A stretch of DNA of 64,000 bases from JACQFZ01 sp045810625 (GTDB lineage Bacteria; Pseudomonadota; Gammaproteobacteria; Acidiferrobacterales; Sulfurifustaceae), in the NCBI GenBank assembly GCA_045810625.1, contig JBJMVQ010000011.1, positions 1 through 64,000 on the forward strand. Reading direction: 5' to 3'. A model generated the notes under the pieces. It had not been told where the DNA came from. It did no database searches and saw nothing but the letters and a program-made list of their open reading frames with translations. Positions 1-8,132 of the stretch are shown here, in pieces (positions within the stretch are counted from its first letter, which is position 1; every line of letters begins with the position of its first letter). A program made the translations under genes and the position numbers.

Positions 1-73
1 TTTAAAAATCATATTTAACGGCGCGAGATTATACGCAATCGCTGCGCCGGGGACAGACACCTTTATTAATTTC

Positions 74-224
74 AACCGCAGAGGACGCGGAGGACGCAGA
101 GTAAAAAGCTTTCGTGGAAAGGTATTTCGAACGGATCGAAACGAATTCCGACTTTCAGAAACGTTTGGGTCCACTTATCTGACTTTTACTGCCTTCCTCT
201 GCGTCCTTTGCGTCCTCTGCGGTT
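74..224. repeat. Inverted repeat of GCGTCCTTT-type units
   Basis: The left arm (74-101) and right arm (197-224) are 28 nt each and are inverted copies with two mismatches by eye. Each arm is itself made of three degenerate 9-nt units of the form CTYTGCGTC and ends in GCGGTT. Related arms occur at 51732-51811 and 55058-55140. An RNA from this region could fold into a long hairpin. No transposase is nearby, so I call it a dispersed intergenic repeat of unknown origin. Confidence 0.75.
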
Positions 225-379
225 CAAAATCATCTTTAACGGTTAGTATCAGGCGCCCCCTCAGCGGTTCAATTCCGTTTGGACGCCGGAAACGTTGCAT
301 CGCCTCATCTGACTTTTATTGCCTTCCTCCGCGTCCTTTGCGTCCTCTGCGGTTCAAAAATCATATTCAACGGTTAGTA
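177..379. repeat. Two ~73-nt direct repeats containing the GCGTCC arm
   Basis: Positions 177-248 and 307-379 are near-identical direct copies. Each starts ATCTGACTTTTA, contains one GCGTCCTTTGCGTCCTCTGCGG arm and ends AACGGTTAGTA. Positions 1-21 (AAAAATCATATTTAACGG) match the 3' part of this unit, so the window probably opens at the end of a further copy. The 453 bases before yihY contain these repeats and no gene that I can support. Confidence 0.75.
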
Positions 380-453
380 AACCGCAAAACCACCGCGCTC
401 GGCCCTGCTAAGATAAACGCTGGTACCTTTTTGACGACGAACCACTGCACCCA

Positions 454-1809
454 ATGAACGTCCGCGCGCGCCGGCAGGATCTCGAGCGCTTTGTCTGGGA
501 CGCCGATCCGGGCGAGCAAGGACCGGCGCGGGCCGCGCTGATCCGCGGCCTGCGCGTGGTGACGGTCGTCGCTCGCGACATCGTGCAGGGGCCGATCCGA
601 CTGCACGCAACAAGCCTCGTCTACACGTCGCTGCTCGCGCTCATCCCGTTCCTCGCGGTCATATTCTCGGTGCTCAAAGCCTTCGGCATGCACCAGTTGC
701 TGGAGCCGATGCTGCTCAACTTCCTCGCGCCGCTGCAAGAGAAAGGCGTCGAGTTCACCCGTCAGTTGCTGCAGTTCGTTTCGCGCATGCGCGTCGGCGT
801 GCTCGGCGCGGTCGGTTTCGGGCTGCTGATCTACACGAGCGCGACCCTGGTGCGCAAAGTTGAGCAGGCATTCAACAGCATCTGGCACGTGCGCCACGGC
901 CGGCGCCTTATCCGGCGTCTGGGAGACTACGCCGCCGTCATCGTGCTCGGGCCGCTGCTTTTCTTCGCGGCGCTCGGCGTCACCGCATCAGCCGCATCGA
1001 GCGGCTGGCTCAAACCGCTGCACGGTTTCGTGACCGTCGCCGCCAAGGTCTTGCCGTATCTGCTGGTCATCGGCGGATACCTGCTGCTTTACGTTTTCAT
1101 TCCGAATACCAAAGTGCGGCTGCGCTCGGCATTCGTCGGCGCGATCGTCGCCGGCGTGCTGTGGCAGAGCACCGGCTGGGCCTTCGCCACGTTCGTTACG
1201 CACTCGGGCCAGTATCGCGCGGTCTACGCGAGTTTCGCGATTCTGATCCTTTTCATTCTGTGGACGTACACGTCATGGCTGATCCTGCTGATCGGCGCCG
1301 CCATCGCGCACTACCATCAGCACCCCGAGCGCATCACCCGCGAGCCGCGCGAGACGAGCCTGCTCCTCAGCAACCGCAAGCGCGAGCGGCTCGGCCTCAT
1401 GCTCGCGCGAATGATTGCCGAGCACTACTACAGCGGCAGACCACCCTGGACGGCGGAAGCGCTGGCGCGCCGGTTGCAGCACCCGGTTCCGGCGATCGAG
1501 CACCTCCTCGCCGCTTTCATCGCTCAAGGTTTGCTCACGCGCACGCGCGACACGCCGCCGAGCTATCTGCCGCTGTGCGCGCTTGATACCGTTCCATTGA
1601 GCGACGTGCTGCGCGCGATCCGTTCGACCGGCATCGAACGCGGAACCGCGCCGGCGGACCCGGCTGTCGATGCGATCGTGGAAAGATTGACGGCAGCGGC
1701 GAACCAAGCTGTCGCCGGGCTGACCTGGCGCGACCTTATCGCGGCGGAAATTGGGGCGACGACGGCGGCGACACCACAGGCGAGGCAAGGTTCCAGCGGT
1801 AACCGGTAA
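454..1809 (+). CDS. YihY/BrkB-family inner-membrane protein
   Basis: This 451-aa polytopic membrane protein belongs to the YihY (UPF0761, formerly BrkB) family, whose biochemical role is not settled. About six hydrophobic segments lie between residues 45 and 290. The family-typical stretch with TSATLVRKVEQAFNSIW follows the second segment. The soluble C-terminal part, from about residue 300, has a winged-helix-like look (WTAEALARRLQHPVPAIEHLL), as in the long proteobacterial members. The ATG start follows a weak ribosome site, so the start is moderately certain. It is a single gene between the left-edge repeats and a convergent small gene. Confidence 0.9.
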   Translation: MNVRARRQDLERFVWDADPGEQGPARAALIRGLRVVTVVARDIVQGPIRLHATSLVYTSLLALIPFLAVIFSVLKAFGMHQLLEPMLLNFLAPLQEKGVEFTRQLLQFVSRMRVGVLGAVGFGLLIYTSATLVRKVEQAFNSIWHVRHGRRLIRRLGDYAAVIVLGPLLFFAALGVTASAASSGWLKPLHGFVTVAAKVLPYLLVIGGYLLLYVFIPNTKVRLRSAFVGAIVAGVLWQSTGWAFATFVTHSGQYRAVYASFAILILFILWTYTSWLILLIGAAIAHYHQHPERITREPRETSLLLSNRKRERLGLMLARMIAEHYYSGRPPWTAEALARRLQHPVPAIEHLLAAFIAQGLLTRTRDTPPSYLPLCALDTVPLSDVLRAIRSTGIERGTAPADPAVDAIVERLTAAANQAVAGLTWRDLIAAEIGATTAATPQARQGSSGNR

Positions 1810-1931
1810 ATCGTCACCGAAGGTACGCTTCTGTCAGCCCATGCACCCTTCAGCAGGGTCCGGTTCTTTCGGTGCCTGGCGGCGCAACGGCCCGCGCGTT
1901 CGAACGTTCGTTTTCCGTTCGAATCGGTCGC

Positions 1932-2174
1932 TTAGTTACTCGCTTGGCTTTTCCTCGCGATGTCTTCGCGCGACTGCAATGCCTTGCCGCAAAACGGACA
2001 GTAGATCACGGCGTGGTCAAACCAGCCTAGCCCTTGTTCGGTTCGTGTATAGCCGACGGTGAGATAAAACACGTCGTTCTTTCCCACGTAGAAAAACGCG
2101 TGCGGCGGTTCCTTCATCGCCGTAAAAAGATTTGCGCAGCAGGATCCGAACGGCCCGTTGTGATGTTGATCCAT
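1932..2174 (-). CDS. Small cysteine-containing protein of unknown function
   Basis: An 80-aa protein with a CC pair near residue 12 and a CPFCG motif near residue 59, which together could bind a metal such as zinc. The middle part (FYLTVGYTRTEQGLGWFDHAV) looks like a folded domain. A GGGAG ribosome site lies about 10 nt before the ATG. It converges with yihY and stands alone. I know no function for it. The Cys knuckle and good ribosome site argue for a real gene rather than chance. Confidence 0.6.
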   Translation of the reverse strand: MDQHHNGPFGSCCANLFTAMKEPPHAFFYVGKNDVFYLTVGYTRTEQGLGWFDHAVIYCPFCGKALQSREDIARKSQASN

Positions 2175-2384
2175 TTTTTCGTAGCTCCCAGGCTGCCGAG
2201 AGATTGCTAAACGATCTCCAAACCGCGTGATCGGGTGACGCCATTACGACGTTGCCGTTATGTTTTCGGTCAACGCTCACCTAACTCTAGTGGTTAATGG
2301 CGCACCTGCCACTAATCGGTGCGGTGACATTCGCTTGCCGACATAAGCCGCCGAGCAGCCTGTTACCTGGATGATTCCAGACGG

Positions 2385-3152
2385 CTAATTCTGCAACATC
2401 GCGCCGGGCGCAATGCGCACGCCGTGCAGGTCAAAATCAACATCGAGCTTGTCTTCCACGCGCAGCGCGCCGCCGAAGAGTGCGTACGGCGTCATGCCGA
2501 AATCGGTCTGATTGATCGTAAACCGTCCGCGTGCTTCAAGCGTGCCGGCGCTCGCGGTATCGATCTCGACCTCGACGGGAAAGGTGCGCGTCGTTCCGTG
2601 CATCGTTAGCGCCGCATTCAGTTTCATTTGCGGCGGCTCTCCCTGCGCAGGCGTGAGGTGCAGGGTTACGAACGGATAGCGCTGCGCTTCGAGCACCTTG
2701 TCCATCATATTACGCCGCGTGCCGTCGATATCGGATTGCGTCGGCTGCGTGTCGAAGCCCGCTTTTGCACGGCGTGCCGGCTCATCGACGTTCAGAGAGT
2801 CCAGCGGCAGATACAAATCGGCGCGCGCGTCCACGCCGCGGCGCGCGAGGAGCACAAAGCCGCGCACGTCGCGGCTCGCGACAACGTGATCGTGCCCGAA
2901 CCGCCCGAGCGACCCGCCGCGATACACACGTACGACGATTTCGGAGCGTTCGGGTTCGAGACGATAAACTGCTTCGCCCTGCGCGAGCGCCTGCGTATAG
3001 AACTCGGTCGGAAACCTGGCTGGAACCGTTGGCTGCTCGGCGACGGGTGCCGTGGGCGGCGCGGCGCAGCCGGCGAGGACAACGAGTAGCGTAACGACGA
3101 CGGCCAGTGCAGGCGCGTTGTAAGGGCGCGATGCCCGCTCTCGCAACGACAT
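2385..3152 (-). CDS. YceI-family lipoprotein
   Basis: A 255-aa protein with a lipoprotein signal: a hydrophobic stretch ending VLAGC, with Cys29 as the lipidated residue. The rest is a YceI-like beta-barrel domain, a fold that binds isoprenoid or other long hydrophobic ligands. Motifs include GRFGHDH near residue 82 and INQTDFGMTPYALFGG near the C-terminus. It starts immediately after the stop of the upstream yceI paralogue, so the two are probably co-translated. Its ligand is unknown. Confidence 0.88.
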   Translation of the reverse strand: MSLRERASRPYNAPALAVVVTLLVVLAGCAAPPTAPVAEQPTVPARFPTEFYTQALAQGEAVYRLEPERSEIVVRVYRGGSLGRFGHDHVVASRDVRGFVLLARRGVDARADLYLPLDSLNVDEPARRAKAGFDTQPTQSDIDGTRRNMMDKVLEAQRYPFVTLHLTPAQGEPPQMKLNAALTMHGTTRTFPVEVEIDTASAGTLEARGRFTINQTDFGMTPYALFGGALRVEDKLDVDFDLHGVRIAPGAMLQN

Positions 3153-3710
3153 CTACTTAACTCGTTGCAAACGAACATCGAAGTCGACGACGACGTCCAA
3201 ACCAATCACGTCGCCCGACTTCCATTCGCCGGTGCCGATGCCGAAGTTGCTGCGATTGAGCTTCAACTCGCCCGCCATCTGCGCGCTTTTGCCGCCGTCC
3301 TTCCACGTAAAAGGCACCTCGACCGGTTGTTGCGTTCCCTTGAGCCGCAGGGTCCCGCGCGCCAAATACCGCCCCGGCGCCGTCTGGCGGATCTCGGCGC
3401 TGTGGAATTCGCCGTCCGGAAAGCGCTTCAGGTCGAACCAGTCAGGCTCGCGGATCGCGTCGTTGATCTCCGAGCTTCCCATGTCGAAGCTGTCGAGCTT
3501 TACGATCACGTCAAGCCGGCCGTCCGCGGGACGTGCGGGATCGAAACGCATCTGCGTGTTGAACTTTTTGAATTCGCCCGGGGCCGCCTGACCCTGATAC
3601 GACGACTTGAACGTCAGCTTGCTCCCGGCGGGATCTAAGCGCCAATCGGCGGCATGGGCCGTAACCGTCATTAAAATCAGCGCGCCGAAAGCGCACGCGT
3701 GGCGACTCAT
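3153..3710 (-). CDS. YceI-family periplasmic protein
   Basis: A 185-aa secreted protein. The signal peptide ends around AHA (residue 20) and the mature part is a YceI lipocalin-like domain: DPAGSKLTFKSSYQG at the start, DSFDMGSSEINDAIREPDWFD in the middle and LNRSNFGIGTGEW near the end. Its ATG overlaps the stop of the cytochrome b561 gene (ATGA), which indicates translational coupling. YceI next to cytochrome b561 is a recurring pairing, often interpreted as binding of a quinone-like isoprenoid and its redox chemistry. That role is inference here. Confidence 0.92.
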   Translation of the reverse strand: MSRHACAFGALILMTVTAHAADWRLDPAGSKLTFKSSYQGQAAPGEFKKFNTQMRFDPARPADGRLDVIVKLDSFDMGSSEINDAIREPDWFDLKRFPDGEFHSAEIRQTAPGRYLARGTLRLKGTQQPVEVPFTWKDGGKSAQMAGELKLNRSNFGIGTGEWKSGDVIGLDVVVDFDVRLQRVK

Positions 3711-4261
3711 ATCCTTGTTCCTCCGGTAAGCATGCGTGTCAGCACGTCATTGCGTTTGACGATATGGTGGCGGAGCGCCGCCGCGATGTGCAGCGCCACA
3801 ACGATCGCGAGCACGATGAATAGGCTGAAATGTACTTGTTTGGCAATCGCCTCTACCGCCTTATCGGCCGCAACGATCGAAGGCAGCGGAAACAACCAAA
3901 ACACGCGCAACGGAATGTTCGACGCGGAGTTGATCACCCAGCCGGACAGCGGCATCGCGAGCATCAGCACGTAGAGAAGCGCATGGCTCGCGTGCGCACC
4001 GGCCCGCTCGAACGGCGGCGTATCGGCGGGCAAAGCCGGCGTCCGGTTGACGAAACGCCAGACGACGCGCAGGACGACCAGTAACAGTATCAAAATGCCG
4101 ATCGACTTGTGCCAGACATAGAGATTCAGCTTGGTTGGCGACAGACGCCAGCTCACCGCCATCCAACCCAGGGCGAACTGCGTAAAAATGAGAAGCGCGA
4201 TCGCCCAGTGCATCAGCCGGGCAAGTGCACCCCACGAATGGTCCGTGTTCCGCAGCGCCAT
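3707..4261 (-). CDS. Cytochrome b561 (CybB-like)
   Basis: A 184-aa four-helix membrane cytochrome. The four heme-ligand histidines of the family are visible at His18, His51, His144 and His158 within hydrophobic helices. I chose the ATG at 4261 because upstream codons in this frame look like an antisense shadow of aroG and because MALRNTDHSW matches the usual N-terminus. It lies 8 nt after the aroG stop and overlaps the downstream yceI start by ATGA. It likely transfers electrons between quinone and a periplasmic partner. Confidence 0.93.
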   Translation of the reverse strand: MALRNTDHSWGALARLMHWAIALLIFTQFALGWMAVSWRLSPTKLNLYVWHKSIGILILLLVVLRVVWRFVNRTPALPADTPPFERAGAHASHALLYVLMLAMPLSGWVINSASNIPLRVFWLFPLPSIVAADKAVEAIAKQVHFSLFIVLAIVVALHIAAALRHHIVKRNDVLTRMLTGGTRI

Positions 4262-4269
4262 GCGAACCC

Positions 4270-5358
4270 TTAGGCGGCGCGGCCGGCGCGCACGCGCAGC
4301 ACGTCCTTCAACTTCGCGCGCAGCCCGCGGATCAACTTCTCCGTAGTCGGCCAGTCGATGCAGGCGTCGGTTACCGACACGCCGTGCTTCAATTGCTTCA
4401 GGTCCTTCGGGATCGGCTGATTGCCCCAATGCAGATTGCTTTCGAGCATCAACCCAACGATGGATTGATTGCCTTCGATGATCTGATGCGCGCAGTCCTC
4501 CGCCACCAGCGGTTGCAACGCGGGATCTTTGTTGGAATTCCCGTGCGAGCAGTCGATGACGATGTTCGGCACGAGTCCATTGCGCGCCAGCTCCTGCTCG
4601 CAGATCGTGACGCTCACCGAATCGTAATTCGGCCGGCTGCCGCCGCCGCGGAGAACGATGTGCGCGTCGGCGTTGCCACGGGTGCGGAACACCGCGCACT
4701 GCCCGTCCTGGTTGATGCCGAGAAAATGATGCGGCTGCGACACCGACTTGAGCGCGTTGATCGCGACGGTCAGGCTGCCGTCGGTGGCGTTCTTGAAGCC
4801 AACCGGCATCGACAGCCCGCTCGCCATCTCGCGATGCGTCTGCGACTCGGTGGTTCGGGCGCCGATAGCCGACCAGGTGACGAGATCGGAAAGATATTGC
4901 GGCGTGATCGGATCGAGCGCCTCTGTCGCCGCGGGCAGGCCCTCCTCGGCGAGATGCAGCAACAACTCGCGGGCGAGGAAGAGTCCCTTCTCGATATGAA
5001 AAGAATCGTCCATGAATGGATCGTTGATGAGGCCCTTCCAGCCGACGGTCGTGCGCGGCTTTTCGAAATACACGCGCATGATCAACACCAGCGTATCCGC
5101 CACTTCGCCTGCGAGGGTCCGCAGGCGCCCGGCGTATTCTTTCGCGGCCGCGATATCATGAATGGAGCACGGGCCGACGACCACGAACAGCCGCGAATCG
5201 CGGCGCGCCAGAATACGGCGCACGATATCGCGGCCGCTCAGTACCGTGCGCTCGGCCACGGGCGAAAGCGGCAGCGCCGCCTTCACCTGCTCCGGCGTCG
5301 GCAGCAGCTCCTGCGAGACCACGTTGACATTGCTGATGCGATTCAAGCGCACCTCCAT
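4270..5358 (-). CDS. aroG: 3-deoxy-7-phosphoheptulonate (DAHP) synthase
   Basis: A 362-aa class I DAHP synthase. It condenses phosphoenolpyruvate with erythrose 4-phosphate in the first step of the shikimate pathway. Motifs are GPCSIHD (62-68), EKPRTTVGWKGL (near 100), the metal-site IDCSHGNSNKD in the middle and the family C-terminal region SVTDACIDWPTT. Length and motifs fit the AroF/G/H group. I cannot tell from sequence which aromatic amino acid inhibits it. A TATAAT on the same strand at 5560-5555 could be its promoter. It may be co-transcribed with the cytochrome b561/yceI genes downstream. Confidence 0.95.
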   Translation of the reverse strand: MEVRLNRISNVNVVSQELLPTPEQVKAALPLSPVAERTVLSGRDIVRRILARRDSRLFVVVGPCSIHDIAAAKEYAGRLRTLAGEVADTLVLIMRVYFEKPRTTVGWKGLINDPFMDDSFHIEKGLFLARELLLHLAEEGLPAATEALDPITPQYLSDLVTWSAIGARTTESQTHREMASGLSMPVGFKNATDGSLTVAINALKSVSQPHHFLGINQDGQCAVFRTRGNADAHIVLRGGGSRPNYDSVSVTICEQELARNGLVPNIVIDCSHGNSNKDPALQPLVAEDCAHQIIEGNQSIVGLMLESNLHWGNQPIPKDLKQLKHGVSVTDACIDWPTTEKLIRGLRAKLKDVLRVRAGRAA

Positions 5359-5554
5359 CTGCTTGTGCTTCGGCGGCGTTCGGATCCAACCCCGCGCGCG
5401 CTTCGGAAGCCGCGTGCCGTCGCGCTATCGGATTCTTACTGTCCCCCGCCCCGCCTCGAAGCCGCAAGAACGACAACGACACGTTTGCAAGACCGCGATT
5501 CTTCGCGCGGTATTCCTCGCGGGGCACGCTGCACCCTCGAAGTAAACAGGGGGA

Positions 5555-5560
5555 ATTATA
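5555..5560 (-). promoter_or_regulatory. Possible -10 element for aroG
   Basis: A perfect TATAAT on the minus strand, about 195 nt before the aroG start, in the divergent aroG/ybbN gap. No convincing -35 hexamer is seen at 16-18 nt, so this is tentative. The implied leader of roughly 190 nt shows no obvious leader peptide rich in aromatic residues. Confidence 0.25.
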
Positions 5561-5611
5561 CCGCGCGCTGCTTGAGCTGACTCGACCGTTTTCTGTATTG
5601 TTACGCTGCGC

Positions 5612-6478
5612 ATGGCAAATCCCCCCTATATTTTCGACGTCGGGGCCGACAGCTTCGCCAACTTGGTCCTCAAGACCTCGGTGAACAACCCGGTGGTCGT
5701 GATTTACTGGTCGCCGAAGGTGAGCGCCAGCCTGATGCTCGTGCCGCGCTTGATCCGGCTGGCGACTCAGTGCAACGGGCGCTTCGCCGCTGCTCTTCTC
5801 AACGTGGACGCGAACGAGCCGTTTACACGCGAGCACGGAATCGAGCACGTGCCGACCATCGCGCTGTACCGCGACGGCCAGCTGGTCGATACGCTGATCG
5901 ACGACGACTCGGAACCCGGCCTCCGCGCTTTCATCGGCAAACATATCGCGCTGCGTGGCGCCAACCGACTGTATGCCGAAGCCGTCAAAGCTTACGGCGT
6001 TGGAGACAATGCACGCGGCCTGCAACTCGCGACCGAAGCGGCTTTGATGGAGCCGGACAATGTGCGCACGCCGATCGACGTCGTCAAGCTTCTTGTCCTC
6101 GCCGGCCGATTCGAACAGGCTGAAGATTTGCTGCGTGCGATGCCCGACGCCGTGCGCGACGACCCGGAAATCCGGAATTTAACCGCACACCTCACGTTTA
6201 TCCGCATCTCGATGGATGCACCGCCCGTGGGTAAGCTCGAAAGCACGGTCACGCTGGATCCCACCAACCTCGACGCGCGTTATCAGCTCGCCGCGACCAA
6301 AGTCGTACAGAACGACTTCGAAGGCGCCATGCAGCACTTGCTGGAGATCGCGCGTCGCAACCCCTCCTTCCGCGACAACGCCGGACGCAACGGCCTGCTC
6401 GCCTTATTTCACATGCTCGGGGAAGATGACGACCGCGTCCGGCGCTATCGTCCGCTGCTCCTCGAATCCATGAACTGA
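5612..6478 (+). CDS. ybbN: Thioredoxin-fold TPR co-chaperone (YbbN/CnoX-like) without CxxC
   Basis: A 288-aa protein with an N-terminal thioredoxin domain (about 1-110) followed by a tetratricopeptide-type helical region, the CnoX/YbbN layout. YbbN proteins are holdases that hand clients to GroEL/DnaK. At the active site, where thioredoxins read WAPWCGPC, this one reads WSPKVSAS (33-40), so both cysteines are gone. The cis-Pro loop (HVPTIALYRDGQ) is kept. It should fold as a thioredoxin but cannot do dithiol chemistry. It is divergent from aroG. Confidence 0.88.
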   Translation: MANPPYIFDVGADSFANLVLKTSVNNPVVVIYWSPKVSASLMLVPRLIRLATQCNGRFAAALLNVDANEPFTREHGIEHVPTIALYRDGQLVDTLIDDDSEPGLRAFIGKHIALRGANRLYAEAVKAYGVGDNARGLQLATEAALMEPDNVRTPIDVVKLLVLAGRFEQAEDLLRAMPDAVRDDPEIRNLTAHLTFIRISMDAPPVGKLESTVTLDPTNLDARYQLAATKVVQNDFEGAMQHLLEIARRNPSFRDNAGRNGLLALFHMLGEDDDRVRRYRPLLLESMN

Positions 6479-6617
6479 AGCCGCCGCGCGCGACACCCTT
6501 TCGCGCGGCCGTCGTAACATCACGAATCGCTTGTGAAACCACTCCATGGCGTCGCGTGCTAAACGTCATTTTGCGGCGTGATATATATAGTGAGACAAAG
6601 CAAATCCGAGGAATCGC

Positions 6618-7286
6618 ATGAAACGCTCCCGTTTGTCCATTTTTGTCATCGCGCTAACCGCTATGAGCATCGCCGCCTGCGCCACGAACGGCGCACCCAT
6701 GACCGATACCCAACGCGGTGCCATCATCGGCGCGGCGACCGGAGCGGTCGTCGGCGGAATCGCGGCGAAAAACAAGAAGAAAGGCATATTGATCGGCGCC
6801 GTGGGCGGCGGCCTGGCCGGGACCGCGGTCGGCGCCTACATGGACAAACAGAAACAGGATCTCGAAAGAGTGCTCGGACCGGAACGTAACAGCGGCGCGA
6901 TCCAGGTAGAGAAGCTCGCGGGCGATATCCTGCGTGTCACGATGACGGATCAGACGGCGTTCGAGTTCGACTCGGCGCAGATCAAGCCCGGCTTCAACAG
7001 CACCATGGACAAGATCTCTGACGTGGTAAGCCGCTACGGGAAGACCCATCTCACGATCGTCGGGCACACCGACAACGTCGGCACGGACAAGTACAACCAG
7101 AGTCTGTCCGAACGACGCGCCCATGCCGTATCGCAGTATTTCGGCAGCCATGGCGTAATTCCCGAGCGCCTTGCGGCGGAAGGACGCGGCGAGAAAGCGC
7201 CTCGCGCCAGCAACACGACGGCCGAAGGCCGGCGGCTGAATCGGCGGGTCGAAATTTATATCGAGCCTATCGTCGCGGAATCCTAG
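6618..7286 (+). CDS. OmpA-family lipoprotein with glycine zipper (YiaD-like)
   Basis: A 222-aa outer-membrane lipoprotein. The signal sequence ends IAAC, with lipidated Cys21. Residues about 34-75 form a glycine-zipper segment (GAIIGAATGAVVGGIAAKNKKKG and a second repeat). Residues about 105-220 are an OmpA C-terminal peptidoglycan-binding domain with FDSAQIKPGF, VGHTDNVGTDKYNQSLSERRA and NRRVEIYI. The ribosome site GAGGAA precedes the ATG. It probably anchors the outer membrane to the cell wall. It stands alone. Confidence 0.93.
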   Translation: MKRSRLSIFVIALTAMSIAACATNGAPMTDTQRGAIIGAATGAVVGGIAAKNKKKGILIGAVGGGLAGTAVGAYMDKQKQDLERVLGPERNSGAIQVEKLAGDILRVTMTDQTAFEFDSAQIKPGFNSTMDKISDVVSRYGKTHLTIVGHTDNVGTDKYNQSLSERRAHAVSQYFGSHGVIPERLAAEGRGEKAPRASNTTAEGRRLNRRVEIYIEPIVAES

Positions 7287-7330
7287 AGCGCCAACGCGGC
7301 GTCGTTGCCGCTCGCGTCTCGGCTTAATCG

Positions 7331-7362
7331 ATGGGCGCCCCGAGCACATCGGATGCGCCCAT
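7331..7362. terminator. Possible stem-loop between convergent genes
   Basis: ATGGGCGC (7331-7338) pairs with GCGCCCAT (7355-7362) around a 16-nt loop, in the gap between two converging genes. There is no T-tract, so this is at most a weak or Rho-assisted terminator. Confidence 0.3.
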
Positions 7363-7396
7363 TCGTTGTCACCGACGCACGAACGGACGCTACTGC

Positions 7397-8065
7397 TCAG
7401 CCCGTCAGGAATTTCGGGGCGATGAGCAGGCCGATAAAGTTCTGAATGAAATGCATCGTCATGGGCGCGACGAGGCTGCCTCGCCACAAATAGACCAGCG
7501 CAAACGCCAGGCCAATGACACCGACGGCGACGACACCGAGCAAGCCTTCGTACGCGTGCCCTAGCGCGAACAACGCGGATGACGCCAAAACCGCGGCGAG
7601 GCGGCTGCCGGTTGCCTGCGTGAAACGAAGGAACAAGTAGCCTCGGAACACCGTCTCTTCAGATACGGCGACGACCACCAGCAGTGCAAGCGCGAGCGCG
7701 TAATCCGCGCCCGAGCGCGGCAAAAGAAAAGACGGCGGCGGTGTCGGCTCCGGCAACCCCGCGAAATGCAGAAGCGATTGGACGATTGCGATGCCGAAGA
7801 ACAACGGAACAAACAGCGCCGCACCAATCAACGCCTCCCGCAGTATGCCACGGCGTCGCCATCCCACCGCGGGAAGTCCATCGCCATTGCGCCAAACGAG
7901 GTACAGCGCAAGCGCGGTGAGGGTGATGTTATGCAGCACGATGGCGACCGCGACGACCGGAAAACCGAGGCGATCGGCAGGGCCTCCCAACGTAAGGAAG
8001 CCCATGGACGGAATGAGCACCAACAGGAAGACGATACTCTCGATAACGTAAACGCGTCGGGTCAT
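7397..8065 (-). CDS. CPBP-family intramembrane metalloprotease
   Basis: A 222-aa membrane protein of the CPBP (Abi, Rce1-like) family. The glutamate pair and Arg of motif 1 are EETVFR (E136, E137, R141), the motif 2 His is H170 in LGHAYEG, and the motif 3 region is MTMHFIQN (H205, N209). About six to seven hydrophobic segments are visible. Members cleave membrane-bound peptides; some give bacteriocin self-immunity, but no bacteriocin gene is visible nearby. Substrate unknown. Confidence 0.9.
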   Translation of the reverse strand: MTRRVYVIESIVFLLVLIPSMGFLTLGGPADRLGFPVVAVAIVLHNITLTALALYLVWRNGDGLPAVGWRRRGILREALIGAALFVPLFFGIAIVQSLLHFAGLPEPTPPPSFLLPRSGADYALALALLVVVAVSEETVFRGYLFLRFTQATGSRLAAVLASSALFALGHAYEGLLGVVAVGVIGLAFALVYLWRGSLVAPMTMHFIQNFIGLLIAPKFLTG

Positions 8066-8132
8066 TGGAAGACAGAAGGATGAACACGCGTCATTGTGCG
8101 CGGCCGACGCACGATTGACCAGCAGACGGGCG

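Noticed and set aside
74..379. CRISPR array from the repeated GCGTCC units
   Set aside because: Units are 9-nt degenerate repeats in inverted arms with no regular unique spacers, and no cas genes are present.
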